Counted from the stretch's first letter, positions 17,928 to 27,499 are shown. The stretch: DNA of 64,000 nucleotides from Bacillus sp. FJAT-14578 (GCF_000504165.1 NZ_KI632505.1:124001-188000); one strand, 5' to 3'. Program-made: numbers and translations. Notes: generated from the letters alone by a model not told the origin.

Positions 17928-18380
17928 TCAATGCTCATGGCTGCTTTCTTCCATGTCCATTTCTTCGTGGTTCATTTCTTCGTTTTCAGCGTTCACCGTC
18001 ACCTTATCGCCGACTTGGATGTGCATTTTCGGCATTGTATGCATGCTTTTCGCATTCGTATGGGCAATCACTTCATATGTTCCTTCTTCTGTAAACGTTT
18101 TATCGATATGATAAATGCCTTTTTCCTCGCCTTTTGCCGCGATTCGTTCTTTTTTCTCTCCGTTAATGAGCTCGAACGTTACTTCCGCGTCTTCCACCAG
18201 TTCATCTCCATATGTAACCTTCGCTTCGATTGGCATCGTTTCATTGACTTCTCCCTTTTCATCGGCGAGAATTTCGACTTCCACAATTTTCACTTCCGGC
18301 TCCGTTTGTGCCTCTTGCTCGCCGCATCCTGATAATATGGCTATCAGCCCAGTTAGTGCTGTTACAATCGATTTTTTCAT
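17928..18380 (-). CDS. FixH/YtkA-like lipoprotein
   Basis: 150 residues with a lipoprotein signal (LSGC near residue 19). The mature part is an Ig-like domain (IEAKVTYGDELVEDAEVTFEL, GTYEVIAHTNAKSMHTMP), as in YtkA/FixH-like proteins. The C-terminus is rich in His, Met and Glu (MNHEEMDMEESSHEH), a possible metal-binding tail. It is divergent from the beta-propeller lipoprotein and two-component system that follow. A role at the membrane surface in metal or redox handling is inferred. Confidence 0.78.
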   Translation of the reverse strand: MKKSIVTALTGLIAILSGCGEQEAQTEPEVKIVEVEILADEKGEVNETMPIEAKVTYGDELVEDAEVTFELINGEKKERIAAKGEEKGIYHIDKTFTEEGTYEVIAHTNAKSMHTMPKMHIQVGDKVTVNAENEEMNHEEMDMEESSHEH

Positions 18381-18509
18381 GTTTCTTTCCCCTTTCCTTC
18401 TTGCTTTTAGTTAAAACGGTATCATAAAATTGTGAGAACTTTATGAAATGAATAAAGTTCACGCTTTCATCACAATTATTGCCTATAATCAAATATGTAA
18501 CATAACAAA

Positions 18510-18541
18510 TTTAACAGGGGCAAAGAAACGCCCCTGTTAAA
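18510..18541. terminator. Hairpin between divergent lipoprotein genes
   Basis: TTTAACAGGGGC pairs with GCCCCTGTTAAA around AAAGAAAC. It lies between two divergent genes, so it may be leader structure or a leftover terminator. Confidence 0.4.
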
Positions 18542-18678
18542 TCCGTTATACACAAGACACGAGGACCTTTGTAAGTCTATTCGAGACAGTAAAACAGACA
18601 AACTTGAATAAAGCCCAAAAACTATAATGACTTTAAAACTTTAAATTTGAATCATCTCACAGTAAGGAGGTGGATTTT

Positions 18679-19650
18679 TTGCAGAAATCCGCTCTATTCA
18701 TTTTGGCATGTTCATGGCTGTTGACGAGCTGTTCTTCGCCCGAACGTTTGCCGTCCATTCCTGTTCAGGAGGATTATGTCATGACGGTCAACATTCAAGA
18801 TCATTCCCTTTCATTTATTGATACGGAATCATATGAAGAAAAAACGTGGACACTCCCCTTTGCTTTTCAGCGTGCGGTGTTTTTAACAGAAGACCAACTT
18901 CTATTATACGGAAAAGAGCTGGACCGTGCATATACTTATGAACTTTCAAGTGGAAAAGCACTCGGTGAATGGAAAACGGGCAAAGGCATTGAAAACATGG
19001 TCTTGTCAGCAGACGGCACTCATGTATATGCGGCAGACCAAAAACGAAACTCTTTACGGGTGTTTACCCTTGACGGTAAACAGCACGAAGAAATGAAACT
19101 GGACAGCGCTCCGTTTACGATATTGGAAAGCAGCGATAAATTGTACGTAGCAAGCTACGAAGAAGCTTATATGAGTGTTATCTTGAAATCCTCCTGGAAA
19201 ACGGCAGGAACGTTTCCGGCACCGCCCCGTTCAGTCGGCGGCTGGATCGATGAAAACAAGGACGAATTATGGCTCGGGGGCCACGGTTCAGGCGAACAAA
19301 TCCAAGATGACATTTATATCTACTCGCTGACTGACGGCACACTAAAAGAAAAAATTACAACACCCGTGATGCCGATTGACTTTGCCCGTGCACAAAATCA
19401 TGTATACGCATTAAGTCACGGCTCGAATGAACTTTGGAAAATCGATTATGACACGAAGCGCATCGAAGAAAAAATCGAAACCGGCTCCAACCCCTTTTCT
19501 ATGGAGCTTTTTCAAAATAAGCTGTATATCGCGAGCTATGACAGCAATAAAGTCCAGGTGGTCGATTTAAAAACATTTCAAACCATCAAACAAATTCCGG
19601 TCGGAACCGGACCATTTCAATTATTTGTTAGAGAGGAAGAACGAGCGTGA
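18679..19650 (+). CDS. YncE-like beta-propeller lipoprotein
   Basis: 323 residues from TTG 18679, 8 bases after AAGGAGG; the GTG at 18670 is part of that site. A lipobox (LLTSC) follows the signal segment. The mature protein is made of repeated beta blades typical of YncE/40-residue propellers (VYAADQKRNSLRVFTLDGK, LYIASYDSNKVQVVDL, PVGTGPFQLFV). It would act outside the membrane. The stop overlaps the response-regulator start, so the genes are probably co-transcribed and may form a sensing unit. Confidence 0.78.
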   Translation: MQKSALFILACSWLLTSCSSPERLPSIPVQEDYVMTVNIQDHSLSFIDTESYEEKTWTLPFAFQRAVFLTEDQLLLYGKELDRAYTYELSSGKALGEWKTGKGIENMVLSADGTHVYAADQKRNSLRVFTLDGKQHEEMKLDSAPFTILESSDKLYVASYEEAYMSVILKSSWKTAGTFPAPPRSVGGWIDENKDELWLGGHGSGEQIQDDIYIYSLTDGTLKEKITTPVMPIDFARAQNHVYALSHGSNELWKIDYDTKRIEEKIETGSNPFSMELFQNKLYIASYDSNKVQVVDLKTFQTIKQIPVGTGPFQLFVREEERA

Positions 19651-20321
19651 AGGATGTAACCATTTTAATTGTGGACGACGAAGCGGACATGCGCCAGCTC
19701 GTCAAATTGTATCTTGAAAAGGAAGGTTTCCGCTGTATGGAAGCGGCAAACGGGCAAGAGGCGTTGGACCTTTTGAACACCAAGAGTCCGCAGCTCATTT
19801 TGCTTGATGTCATGATGCCTAAGATGGACGGGTTTACCGTTGCAGCCCACATCCGCCAAAAAAGTCAAATCCCAATCATCTTTTTAACGGCGCGCGGAGA
19901 TGAATGGGACCGCATTCACGGACTGAATCTCGGAGCGGATGACTATATGATGAAACCGTTCAGTTTCGGTGAACTCATCGCACGCGTTCAAGCGGTTCTG
20001 CGCCGAACGCAGCCATCATCACCAAAACCGGAACTGCTGCAAGTCGGTCCGTTATCCATCAACCAAAAAGGACGGCAAGTCTTTTTCAACGATCAGCCCA
20101 TTTCGCTTACGCTAAAAGAATATGAGCTGCTTCAATTCCTTTGTGACTATAAAGGACAAGTCTTTTCAAGGGAACAGCTGCTCGAAAAAATATGGGGCTA
20201 TGATTATGAAGGAAGCGAGCGGACAGTCGATACACATATTAAAACCCTTCGCTTGAAACTGAAAGAAGGAGCGGACATCCTCCATACCGTGTGGGGCGTC
20301 GGCTATAAAGTCGAGGTGTAA
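19647..20321 (+). CDS. OmpR/PhoB-family response regulator
   Basis: 224 residues from GTG 19647, overlapping the previous stop (GTGA). The receiver domain has VDDE near residue 9, the phospho-acceptor Asp near 54 (LLDVMMPKMDG) and LTARGD with a conserved Lys in DDYMMKPF. A winged-helix domain follows (LTLKEYELLQFL, SERTVDTHIKTLR). Paired with the kinase 5 bases downstream. Confidence 0.92.
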   Translation: MKDVTILIVDDEADMRQLVKLYLEKEGFRCMEAANGQEALDLLNTKSPQLILLDVMMPKMDGFTVAAHIRQKSQIPIIFLTARGDEWDRIHGLNLGADDYMMKPFSFGELIARVQAVLRRTQPSSPKPELLQVGPLSINQKGRQVFFNDQPISLTLKEYELLQFLCDYKGQVFSREQLLEKIWGYDYEGSERTVDTHIKTLRLKLKEGADILHTVWGVGYKVEV

Positions 20322-20326
20322 GTCGG

Positions 20327-21733
20327 GTGAAATGGAGTTCCTTTTCTTTTCAAGCGCGTTTTCGCCTCTTGGTGAGCGCCGTCATTTGCATGACGATTTT
20401 GTTTTCGTTTTTATTCATTCATTTTTTATATCGGGACCTTTACGTCAAAGACATCGAGCGGTCGTTGCTGCAAGAAGGAAAAAATATCGCCGCGCAATAT
20501 TTGGGCGGTGAAGTGTCCGAGCAGCTGAAACAAAATGTGGCCTGGCATAATGCCATCTCCGAGTCGGAAATTCTGCTGGTCGATAACCCGAGGGACTTAA
20601 GTGCGTGCCTGCCCTTCGAAATGAACCATGAAGCATTGATCACTGAACGCGAACGACGAAAATTATTATCGGGTGAATACTTGATTAAAACCGGCTATGA
20701 AGAGCGGTTCGAACGCGGCATTATGGGCGTGGTCATCCCGCTTTTAGATGAAGAGCGGCTGATGGGCATCATTTATTTATATTTGCCCCTTTCCCCCATC
20801 CAGGAAGTGTTCAATAAATCGGCCCCGATTTTACTATGGACGGGTGTGGTATTCTTTCTATTCATGGTCGTATTCGGCAATAAGCTCGTTCGCTCGCTCG
20901 TCAATCCGATTAAAGAAATGGAAGCCTTCTCCCAACATATAGCCAGCGGGAATTTGGCGGCACGCCTTCCCGTCCAATCAAAGGATGAATTGGGGCATCT
21001 CGCCCTCGCCTTCAACAAGATGACCGAGGCGCTTGAAAATCAGGACCAGCAAAAGAAAGAGTTTCTTGCCAATGTATCACATGAACTGCGCACGCCGCTC
21101 AGCTATATAAAAGGCTACAGCGAAGTGTTGAAGAAGGATATGTACCAAAACAAAGAGGAAGCCCTCCGTTATATGAACCTCATCCATCGGGAAGCAGACC
21201 GCATGCATCGCCTTGTCCAGGATTTGCTTGATTTGGCCCAACTGGAGGCAGATATGTATCCATTGAAAAAAGAACCGCTCGTTCTCGCGCAAGTATTGGA
21301 GGATACGATCGACCAATTCATTCCCGCTTTCCGCCAAAAACAGCTGGTCTATAAAGTTCAGCTTGATTGGGATGTGATCATGAACGGCGATCATGACCGA
21401 TTGTCTCAAGTGTTTTACAACCTGCTTGACAATGCGGTTAAATACAATCGGGAAAACGGACGGATTTTTCTTTCTTTAAGAGTCGAAAAGGATGTCATCA
21501 CCGTCCAGATTGAAGACTCGGGAATCGGCATTGAACAAGAAGACATCGTCCGATTAGGGGAGCGTTTTTTCCGGGCGGATAAGGCGCGGACGCGCACGAA
21601 AGGCGGAACGGGGCTGGGACTTGCAATCGTCAAGCAAATCGTGCAGCGCCACGAAGGCACGATGGAACTGGCGAGTACGGCCAACGAAGGCACAACCGTC
21701 ACACTTCGGTTTCCGCTCGAGCATTTTGAATGA
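20327..21733 (+). CDS. Sensor histidine kinase
   Basis: 468 residues from GTG 20327. Two membrane segments (about 11-33 and 165-185) flank an extracellular sensor of about 130 residues. HAMP follows (LVNPIKEMEAFSQ), then the HisKA box SHELRTPLSYIKG with the phospho-His near 251, and the ATPase domain with N box, DSGIGI and GGTGLGLAI. Signal unknown; the upstream propeller lipoprotein is a candidate partner. Confidence 0.92.
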   Translation: MKWSSFSFQARFRLLVSAVICMTILFSFLFIHFLYRDLYVKDIERSLLQEGKNIAAQYLGGEVSEQLKQNVAWHNAISESEILLVDNPRDLSACLPFEMNHEALITERERRKLLSGEYLIKTGYEERFERGIMGVVIPLLDEERLMGIIYLYLPLSPIQEVFNKSAPILLWTGVVFFLFMVVFGNKLVRSLVNPIKEMEAFSQHIASGNLAARLPVQSKDELGHLALAFNKMTEALENQDQQKKEFLANVSHELRTPLSYIKGYSEVLKKDMYQNKEEALRYMNLIHREADRMHRLVQDLLDLAQLEADMYPLKKEPLVLAQVLEDTIDQFIPAFRQKQLVYKVQLDWDVIMNGDHDRLSQVFYNLLDNAVKYNRENGRIFLSLRVEKDVITVQIEDSGIGIEQEDIVRLGERFFRADKARTRTKGGTGLGLAIVKQIVQRHEGTMELASTANEGTTVTLRFPLEHFE

Positions 21734-21849
21734 TGGCAGATTCATTTCATCATATGGTAAAATATAGAGAAAATCCATTTCCATTTAGAGGAGATGAGTA
21801 ACAGTTATCAGAAATATAATCAAACATTGAAAAATATAATCAAACGTGT

Positions 21850-22002
21850 TCATTCACGTTTGCCCTCATTCAATCCTTTTCGTATTAATTCTAAAATCGT
21901 AGCTGTTCTTGTCGTAATTCCTTCGTGTTCTTGGTACTGTTCAATCTTTTTAATAATGGATTCAGGCAATCTCATATCAATTCTAATGCGCTTTTCACTC
22001 AT
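21850..22002 (-). CDS. Ribbon-helix-helix (CopG-type) small repressor
   Basis: A 50-residue protein from ATG 22002 with GGAGGG just upstream. It begins MSEKRIRIDMRLPESIIKKI and continues with a helix and LELIRKGL, the pattern of CopG/RHH DNA-binding proteins. It is divergent from tnpB, and the two starts are separated by a nested palindrome, so it probably represses itself and tnpB. Confidence 0.72.
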   Translation of the reverse strand: MSEKRIRIDMRLPESIIKKIEQYQEHEGITTRTATILELIRKGLNEGKRE

Positions 22003-22018
22003 GTAATCCCTCCTATAC

Positions 22019-22076
22019 ATTTGTATTGTACGTTAAAATACCGTACAATACAAATGTACAATATTTTAACGTACAA
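22019..22076. promoter_or_regulatory. Nested palindromic operator between RHH gene and tnpB
   Basis: A 14-base inverted repeat (22019-22032 and 22042-22055, ATTTGTATTGTACG) overlaps a second, 15-base inverted repeat (22027-22041 and 22062-22076, TTGTACGTTAAAATA). RHH proteins bind such repeats. It could also include the transposon left-end structure. Confidence 0.6.
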
Positions 22077-22090
22077 AAGGGGGTGGAGAA

Positions 22091-23254
22091 ATGAAAAAAG
22101 CATATAAGACGGAGATTCTCCTTACCAATAAACAAGCTGAAAAGGTCAGAAAAACCATTGGTGTATGTAGATATGTTTATAATCTCTATCTTGCAACGAA
22201 TAAAGAACATTACGAAAAAGAGAAGAAATTTATCACAGGGTATGACTTTTCGAAATGGTTAAATAATGTTTATACAAAAGAAAAGGATCAGTGGATTAAA
22301 GAAGTGTCAAGTAAAGCTGTGAAGCAATCCATCATGAATGGGGAAAAAGCGTTTAAATGGTTCTTTAAAGGTTTATCAAAATTTCCTAAATTCAAGAAGA
22401 AAAAAAATCAAGATGTAAAAGCATATTTTCCTAAAAACAACCAAACGGATTGGACGGTAGAACGTCACAGAATCAAAATCCCCACAATTGGTTGGGTTCG
22501 ATTAAAAGAATTTGGCTATATTCCATCTAACGCAGTGGTGAAAAGTGGAACTGTTTCACAAAAAGCAGGAAGATATTATGTTTCTGTACTATGTGAATTT
22601 GAAGAAAGGGTAAGTCAAATTAATACAAGTGATGGTATTGGTGCTGATTTAGGCATTAAAGAATTTGCTGTATGCAGTAATCATGTAACATTTAAAAATA
22701 TCAATAAGACCTTTTCGGTTAAGAAAGTTGAAAAGAAGTTAAAACGAGAACAGCGCTCTTTGTCTCGCAAATATGAAAATCTAAAAAATGGAGGTGAAAA
22801 AACTGCTACTGACAAAAGAGCAAACATAAACAAAAACATCCTTCGTATTCAAAAACTTCATGCTAGATTAGCCCATATCCGTGAAGAATATATTCGATAT
22901 GCCGTAAGTACGTTGGCGAAAGCCAAGCCAATGTTTATCACGATCGAAGATTTACATGTAACAGGCATGATGAAAAATAAGCATTTGTCTGACTCTGTTC
23001 GCAAACAAAAATTCTATCGTTTTAAAGAGTGGTTAACGATGAAATGTGAACAATATGGAATTGAATTAAGAGTGGTCAATCGCTTTTATCCATCCTCCAA
23101 AATATGTTCATCTTGTGGTACAAAGAAAGTGGACTTAAAGCTTTCCGATCGAATATTCAAATGTGATCATTGTGACTTGGAGTTAGATCGTGATTTTAAC
23201 GCTAGTTTAAATCTGAAATACGCTAAAGAATATACGATTATCACTTCTCGATAA
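22091..23254 (+). CDS. tnpB: TnpB, RNA-guided nuclease of an IS200/IS605-type element
   Basis: 387 residues after an AAGGGGGTGGAG site. The RuvC-like residues are all present: Asp in GADLGIKEF (about 197), Glu in ITIEDLHV (about 280) and Asp in DRDFNASLN (about 370). A zinc finger lies between (CSSCGT...CDHCD). The N-terminal helix-turn-helix part matches the family (RKTIGVCRYVYNLYL). No tnpA transposase is next to it, so it is an IS1341-like stand-alone form. TnpB cuts DNA guided by an RNA made from the element's right end. The protein looks intact. Confidence 0.92.
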   Translation: MKKAYKTEILLTNKQAEKVRKTIGVCRYVYNLYLATNKEHYEKEKKFITGYDFSKWLNNVYTKEKDQWIKEVSSKAVKQSIMNGEKAFKWFFKGLSKFPKFKKKKNQDVKAYFPKNNQTDWTVERHRIKIPTIGWVRLKEFGYIPSNAVVKSGTVSQKAGRYYVSVLCEFEERVSQINTSDGIGADLGIKEFAVCSNHVTFKNINKTFSVKKVEKKLKREQRSLSRKYENLKNGGEKTATDKRANINKNILRIQKLHARLAHIREEYIRYAVSTLAKAKPMFITIEDLHVTGMMKNKHLSDSVRKQKFYRFKEWLTMKCEQYGIELRVVNRFYPSSKICSSCGTKKVDLKLSDRIFKCDHCDLELDRDFNASLNLKYAKEYTIITSR

Positions 23255-23370
23255 TGTATATGTGTACGGTGGGCTTACATCGGAATTAACGCCTATGGAG
23301 AACTATGCAAACGAGAGTAGCGAGCAAGCGGCGAAATCGAGTTCGTAGAAATAGGAATAATCTAGCATAG
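23255..23370 (+). ncRNA. Probable omega-RNA / right end of the TnpB element
   Basis: Directly after the tnpB stop lies a structured, GC-richer stretch (GGTGGGCTTACATCG, GCCTATGGAG, GCGAGCAAGCGGCGAAATCG). Related IS ends carry the guide-RNA scaffold at this place. The exact boundary is not visible to me. Confidence 0.45.
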
Positions 23371-23410
23371 ATGAGTACATTTGTCTATGTTTTTAGTAGC
23401 AGATTTTCCA

Positions 23411-23743
23411 ATGAAAGACAAAAAAAGCAAAACACCAGATATAGCGGCGGATGAACAGTTGGATGAAGAAACGTTATTCATGGTCACGCAAACATTTAAA
23501 GCGCTGTCCGACCCTACCCGCTTGCGCATTTTGTACTTACTGTTTCAGGGTGAACATTCCGTCAACGACATAGCGGAACGGTTAGGATTGCTGCAATCAA
23601 CCGTTTCCCACCAGCTCCGCTTTCTCAAAAACCTGCGGCTCGTGACATTCCGCCGCGAAGGCACATCTCTCTACTATTCCCATGACGACGAGCATGTCAT
23701 GGATTTATTGAAGCAATCCATTGAACATGCAAGGCATCATTAA
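23411..23743 (+). CDS. czrA: CzrA/SmtB-like ArsR-family metal sensor
   Basis: 110 residues from ATG 23411 ([17 protein letters not shown]). The winged helix reads [16 protein letters not shown] and [16 protein letters not shown]. The C-terminal helix has the alpha-5 zinc site D-x-H-x10-H-x-x-H (DEH...H..H), which is diagnostic of CzrA-type Zn/Co sensors. No ribosome site is visible before this or the earlier starts (TTG 23381, ATG 23387). The TnpB element ends a few dozen bases upstream, so native expression signals may have been altered. A CzrA-type palindrome precedes the CDF exporter gene at 57.6-58.6 kb. Confidence 0.82.
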   Translation: MKDKKSKTPDIAADEQLDEETLFMVTQTFKALSDPTRLRILYLLFQGEHSVNDIAERLGLLQSTVSHQLRFLKNLRLVTFRREGTSLYYSHDDEHVMDLLKQSIEHARHH

Positions 23744-23766
23744 AAAACAAGATATCCACCATCCAT

Positions 23767-23811
23767 AAATGAAGTGATAGGGCGCTGTTTTCCCCTATCA
23801 CTTCATTTTTT
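23767..23811 (+). terminator. Terminator after czrA
   Basis: AATGAAGTGATAGGG pairs with CCCTATCACTTCATT, followed by a T run. Confidence 0.8.
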
Positions 23812-23894
23812 AGGTCTATTTTCCCTTTTATTTTCCCAACTCATTGACGATGAATCATATGTCCCCTACAATTTTCTTAGGAGAGGTGAAAAAT

Positions 23895-25715
23895 ATGACA
23901 AAGAAACCTTTTATTTACAGCATTGGCTGTTCGGTTCTCATGAGTCCATTGTTAACGACTCCTTCAGGTGCGGCTGCCGCTCCGAACGAATATGCCACGG
24001 TAACGGCTGATGCGCTGAATGTTCGCTCCTATCCAAGTACCGGAAGCAGTGTCATCGGCAAACTCAGCAAAAATCAGGAAGTAAGTGTTTTAGCCGAACA
24101 GGACGGTTGGTCTAACATTACATATGGAAATAAGAAAGGCTGGGTATCATCTACATACATACAAAAAAAAGGAAAAGCGGCGGCACCAAAAACTGACCCA
24201 AAACCGTCATCCACTGCACAAACAGGCGTGAATGCATTCATCAAAGCAAGCAGCTTAAATGTCCGTTCTGCCCCAAGTACGAGCGGAAACATTATCGCTT
24301 CTTTGCCAAATGGGACAAAAGTGACGGTTTTAGCGGAAAAAGACGGGTGGTCACAAATTAAAACGCCACAAAATCAAACCGGGTGGGCCGCCAGCCAATA
24401 TGTAACGAAAACGGCTTCTCCTCAAACAGGCGGTGCCGCCAATCCTGCTGCTCCCCCTTCTGTCACAGGAGGAAAAATAGGAACGGTAACGGCAAGCAAT
24501 TTAAATGTCCGTTCCTCGGCAAGCACAAATGGGACAATCGTCGCCTCTTTATCAAAAAATACGAAAGTAAGTGTTCTTTCAACACAAGGAAGCTGGGTAC
24601 AAATTAAAATGGACAATAAGAAAATCGGATGGGTCTCCGCTGCTTATTTGACCATTTCTCAAACGACCGTTCAGCCAAACAAGCCAGCTGCCCCCTCTCC
24701 CCAAACAGGTAAAACCGGGACCGTCAACGTCAGCAGCTTGAATCTGCGCTCGATGCCAAGTACCAACGCCAAAGTCTTGAATTCTTTGCCGCGGAATACG
24801 GTCGTGACGATTCTTGAAGTTCGATCCGGATGGGCGCAAGTAAAAACCCCGGCCAATCAAACAGGATGGGTGGCTTCCCCTTATTTAACGATGAAAGAAG
24901 CAAGTGGTAAACCCGATACGGCAAAACCGACGACTCCCTTGAAGTCCGTTACACTCAAATCAAGTGCCAATTTACGAAAAGGACCCGGGACGAACTTTTC
25001 GGTTGTCGGAAGCGGACAAGCCGGCACGACTTATATGCTCATCAAAGAGCAAAATGGATGGATGAACATCAAGCTCTCCAACGGAAAAGAAGCATGGATC
25101 GCAGGATGGCTTGTGACGAAAGGAAACACGGCGCCTACTGCACCGACTGCCCCCCCTTCGGTACCGGCAAGTATATTAAAAGGCAAACGAATCGTCATCG
25201 ATGCAGGCCATGGCGGGAAAGACAGCGGAACGGTCGGCCAAAAAGGATCATTGGAAAAAACATTGGCCCTCAACACTGCCAAACGCGTCGTATTCTTATT
25301 GGAACAAGCCGGAGCAAACGTGGTCATGACAAGAGACGATGATACGTTCATCAGCCTTTCCGGACGTGTGAACGTGAGTCATCAACATAATGCGGATGCG
25401 TTCATCAGCATTCATTATAATGCGGCGGGACCAAGTGCAAACGGCATCATGTCTTTTTATTACAGCGCTGAAAAAGAACGTCAGCTGGCAAAAGCCATTC
25501 AAGAGAGTCTCATAAAATATACAGACATGAACGATATGGGCGTTCGTTTCGGAAACTTCCATGTCATTCGTGAAAATAAAAAACCGGCCGTGCTGCTCGA
25601 ACTTGGTTTTCTCTCCAACCCGGCTGAAGAACAAGTCGTCAAATCAGACGCCTTCCAGCAAAACGCTGCCAAGGCCATTTACGAAGGCATCGCCCGTTAT
25701 TTTGAGCAGCTGTAA
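23895..25715 (+). CDS. SH3b-repeat N-acetylmuramoyl-L-alanine amidase
   Basis: 606 residues from ATG 23895 after GGAGAGGTG. A signal peptide is followed by five bacterial SH3 domains, each with LNVRS/LNLRS/ANLRK...GW, at roughly 33-85, 115-170, 195-255, 275-330 and 355-405, with Thr/Pro linkers. The C-terminal amidase_3 domain (about 430-606) has VIDAGHGGKD, the zinc His in SIHYNA and the catalytic Glu in VLLELGFLSN. It cleaves peptide stems from peptidoglycan. Secreted and wall-bound. Confidence 0.9.
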   Translation: MTKKPFIYSIGCSVLMSPLLTTPSGAAAAPNEYATVTADALNVRSYPSTGSSVIGKLSKNQEVSVLAEQDGWSNITYGNKKGWVSSTYIQKKGKAAAPKTDPKPSSTAQTGVNAFIKASSLNVRSAPSTSGNIIASLPNGTKVTVLAEKDGWSQIKTPQNQTGWAASQYVTKTASPQTGGAANPAAPPSVTGGKIGTVTASNLNVRSSASTNGTIVASLSKNTKVSVLSTQGSWVQIKMDNKKIGWVSAAYLTISQTTVQPNKPAAPSPQTGKTGTVNVSSLNLRSMPSTNAKVLNSLPRNTVVTILEVRSGWAQVKTPANQTGWVASPYLTMKEASGKPDTAKPTTPLKSVTLKSSANLRKGPGTNFSVVGSGQAGTTYMLIKEQNGWMNIKLSNGKEAWIAGWLVTKGNTAPTAPTAPPSVPASILKGKRIVIDAGHGGKDSGTVGQKGSLEKTLALNTAKRVVFLLEQAGANVVMTRDDDTFISLSGRVNVSHQHNADAFISIHYNAAGPSANGIMSFYYSAEKERQLAKAIQESLIKYTDMNDMGVRFGNFHVIRENKKPAVLLELGFLSNPAEEQVVKSDAFQQNAAKAIYEGIARYFEQL

Positions 25716-25737
25716 ATGCTCAGTAAGTTCCACATCC

Positions 25738-25775
25738 AAACGCTTGAAGCCTTATTTGGCTCAAGCGTTTTTTCA
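25738..25775 (+). terminator. Terminator after the amidase
   Basis: AAACGCTTGA pairs with TCAAGCGTTT, then a T run. Confidence 0.8.
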
Positions 25776-25833
25776 TTGCTTCCTTCCTCAGTGCCCGAAT
25801 CTATTAACAAATAGAAAGTTGATTATATTGTAA

Positions 25834-25998
25834 AAGCAAAAATTGATCGGGAGCTTTTTAATCGTCTCCCTCCTGTTCGGAATGGCAGGATGGTTCTCTT
25901 ATACGAGTATGACAAAAACCAATCAGTCCTACGACTATCTAATCGGGACGGTTTCAGAACTCCGGTCAATCACGCAAGAAATTCAAACAGATGTGTAG
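25834..25998 (+). pseudogene. N-terminal relic of a methyl-accepting chemotaxis protein
   Basis: A short frame reads LIGSFLIVSLLFGMAGWFSY then SMTKTNQSYDYLI and stops at 25996. This is the typical first membrane helix and start of the four-helix sensor of a chemoreceptor. Everything after about 50 residues is missing, and there is no ribosome site. Confidence 0.6.
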
Positions 25999-26053
25999 CT
26001 TTACAAGTAAGCTATTATCGAGCGTATATTAAGCTATAACTGTTTGATGCATA

Positions 26054-26099
26054 AAAACGGAACACGGGCATTTTTATCCGCCTGTGTTCCATTTTTTAA
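26054..26099. terminator. Terminator hairpin
   Basis: AACGGAACACGGG pairs with CCTGTGTTCCATT, with a T run on the plus strand. It lies downstream of the glycosyltransferase on the minus strand and past the chemoreceptor relic. Confidence 0.55.
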
Positions 26100-26206
26100 T
26101 AGAAAATATAGTTTCCCTTTACATTCAGGGATTTTCATAGAACTGTACCCGCCTGTTTTTACTCGATTGTCCCATATTTCTTTTCCTTTGGGCGAGAGTA
26201 TCACAC

Positions 26207-27499
26207 TCAAAATGGCTGCAGAAGAGGTTTTAGTTGATTAAGCCATATCCACTGCGGGCTATAACGTTGTCTTGCCATTGTTTTGGCATGGACTACTGGA
26301 TTTCCATGCATTAATTTGATAATAGTTTCTGCATGATCCTTCAAATAGACTTTCTCAGAAGGATGGTATGTTTCATGAGTATCATAACCAAAATTTCTTG
26401 CATTCCACCTCATAAAGTAAGAATTCAACACCTTTCCAATTTCCTCTAAAGCAGGCACCCTTTCATTCAATACAATAAAATTCCCTTTACTTGCCGCTTC
26501 TAATACGGTTAATCCAAAGGATTCAGAAAAAGATGGGCATATAAAAAGGTTTGAAAGCGAAAATAGTTCTAAAACTCCTTTTCTAGGAAAGCCATATTCA
26601 AAAGCTTTAATATCTGAAGTAAAGAACACATCATCTGCTTCTAAACCGAAGGAAATTCCAACCGATTTAATTAGGACTTTATATTGTTTAGAAGGAATAT
26701 CAGCGCTTGGAAAATCACAGAATATTACTTTCACAGTTTTTTCGCAGTTTTTCTTAATAGCCCCGCATAATGCGGCGACTTTTTCAAATTGCTTTCCAGG
26801 TGTCAATCTTCCGGGATAAACGACAAGTATATCAGGGGAGATTAAATCAACTTCCTGTGCGAGTAATTTGACTTCATCGCTCATGTAATTTAATAAATCA
26901 AGACTGTTATTAACAGCTCTGCAGTATCCTTCTGCCACATTATATTGTTTAGAGAGCGCGGAAACTCCTGATTGTGTTGGATAGACATATAAAGTATTGG
27001 GCATGGGCGTAAACCGTGCTGAAAACGGCCATTCAAGATTTGAAGGCCGGTTCACAGGAGCAGAATGCGTAAATGCAATAAACTTTACATTCGGCAGCTT
27101 TTCCTGTGCTTTTCTCACCGCCACATTGTGAAGTAAATGCCAGCCTTGATAATGAATGTCATGCATAATACATGTATCTACATCAGATAGTTTTTTTACC
27201 AAATCATCTGCAATCGCATCTACTTCTTGAAAAAATGTATCATGTACTTTTCCACTCGCCTGTGTATAGTCTCTCCAATGCATTTGATTGCCGTTTAGAT
27301 GGTTTACAACTTTTCTCCATTCAATCCGTTCATCCAAAAAAATTCCGTGCCGTGCAACATCAAGCGGACAACTTTCACTTACAAGCATGATCGGCCTCTC
27401 ATTATTATCCAACAGCATTCTGAGCTGTTCTGCAACAACATTCACTAGTGAATACGTACTATCTAAACCATTGAACATCGTTAGAAGCGCAACTTTCAT
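26207..27499 (-). CDS. GT-B glycosyltransferase (family 4 type)
   Basis: 430 residues. The N-terminal half begins MKVALLTMFNGLDSTYSLVN, and the C-terminal half has VVYPGRLTPGKQFEKVAALC and the nucleotide-sugar block FICPSFSESFGLTVLEAASKG, a typical E-x7-E motif. No signal or membrane segment, so it acts in the cytoplasm. It is the last of four genes pointing the same way (sat, cysC, GT2, GT4), which suggests it helps build the sulfated glycan proposed for this locus. Sugar specificity cannot be read from sequence. Confidence 0.82.
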   Translation of the reverse strand: MKVALLTMFNGLDSTYSLVNVVAEQLRMLLDNNERPIMLVSESCPLDVARHGIFLDERIEWRKVVNHLNGNQMHWRDYTQASGKVHDTFFQEVDAIADDLVKKLSDVDTCIMHDIHYQGWHLLHNVAVRKAQEKLPNVKFIAFTHSAPVNRPSNLEWPFSARFTPMPNTLYVYPTQSGVSALSKQYNVAEGYCRAVNNSLDLLNYMSDEVKLLAQEVDLISPDILVVYPGRLTPGKQFEKVAALCGAIKKNCEKTVKVIFCDFPSADIPSKQYKVLIKSVGISFGLEADDVFFTSDIKAFEYGFPRKGVLELFSLSNLFICPSFSESFGLTVLEAASKGNFIVLNERVPALEEIGKVLNSYFMRWNARNFGYDTHETYHPSEKVYLKDHAETIIKLMHGNPVVHAKTMARQRYSPQWIWLNQLKPLLQPF

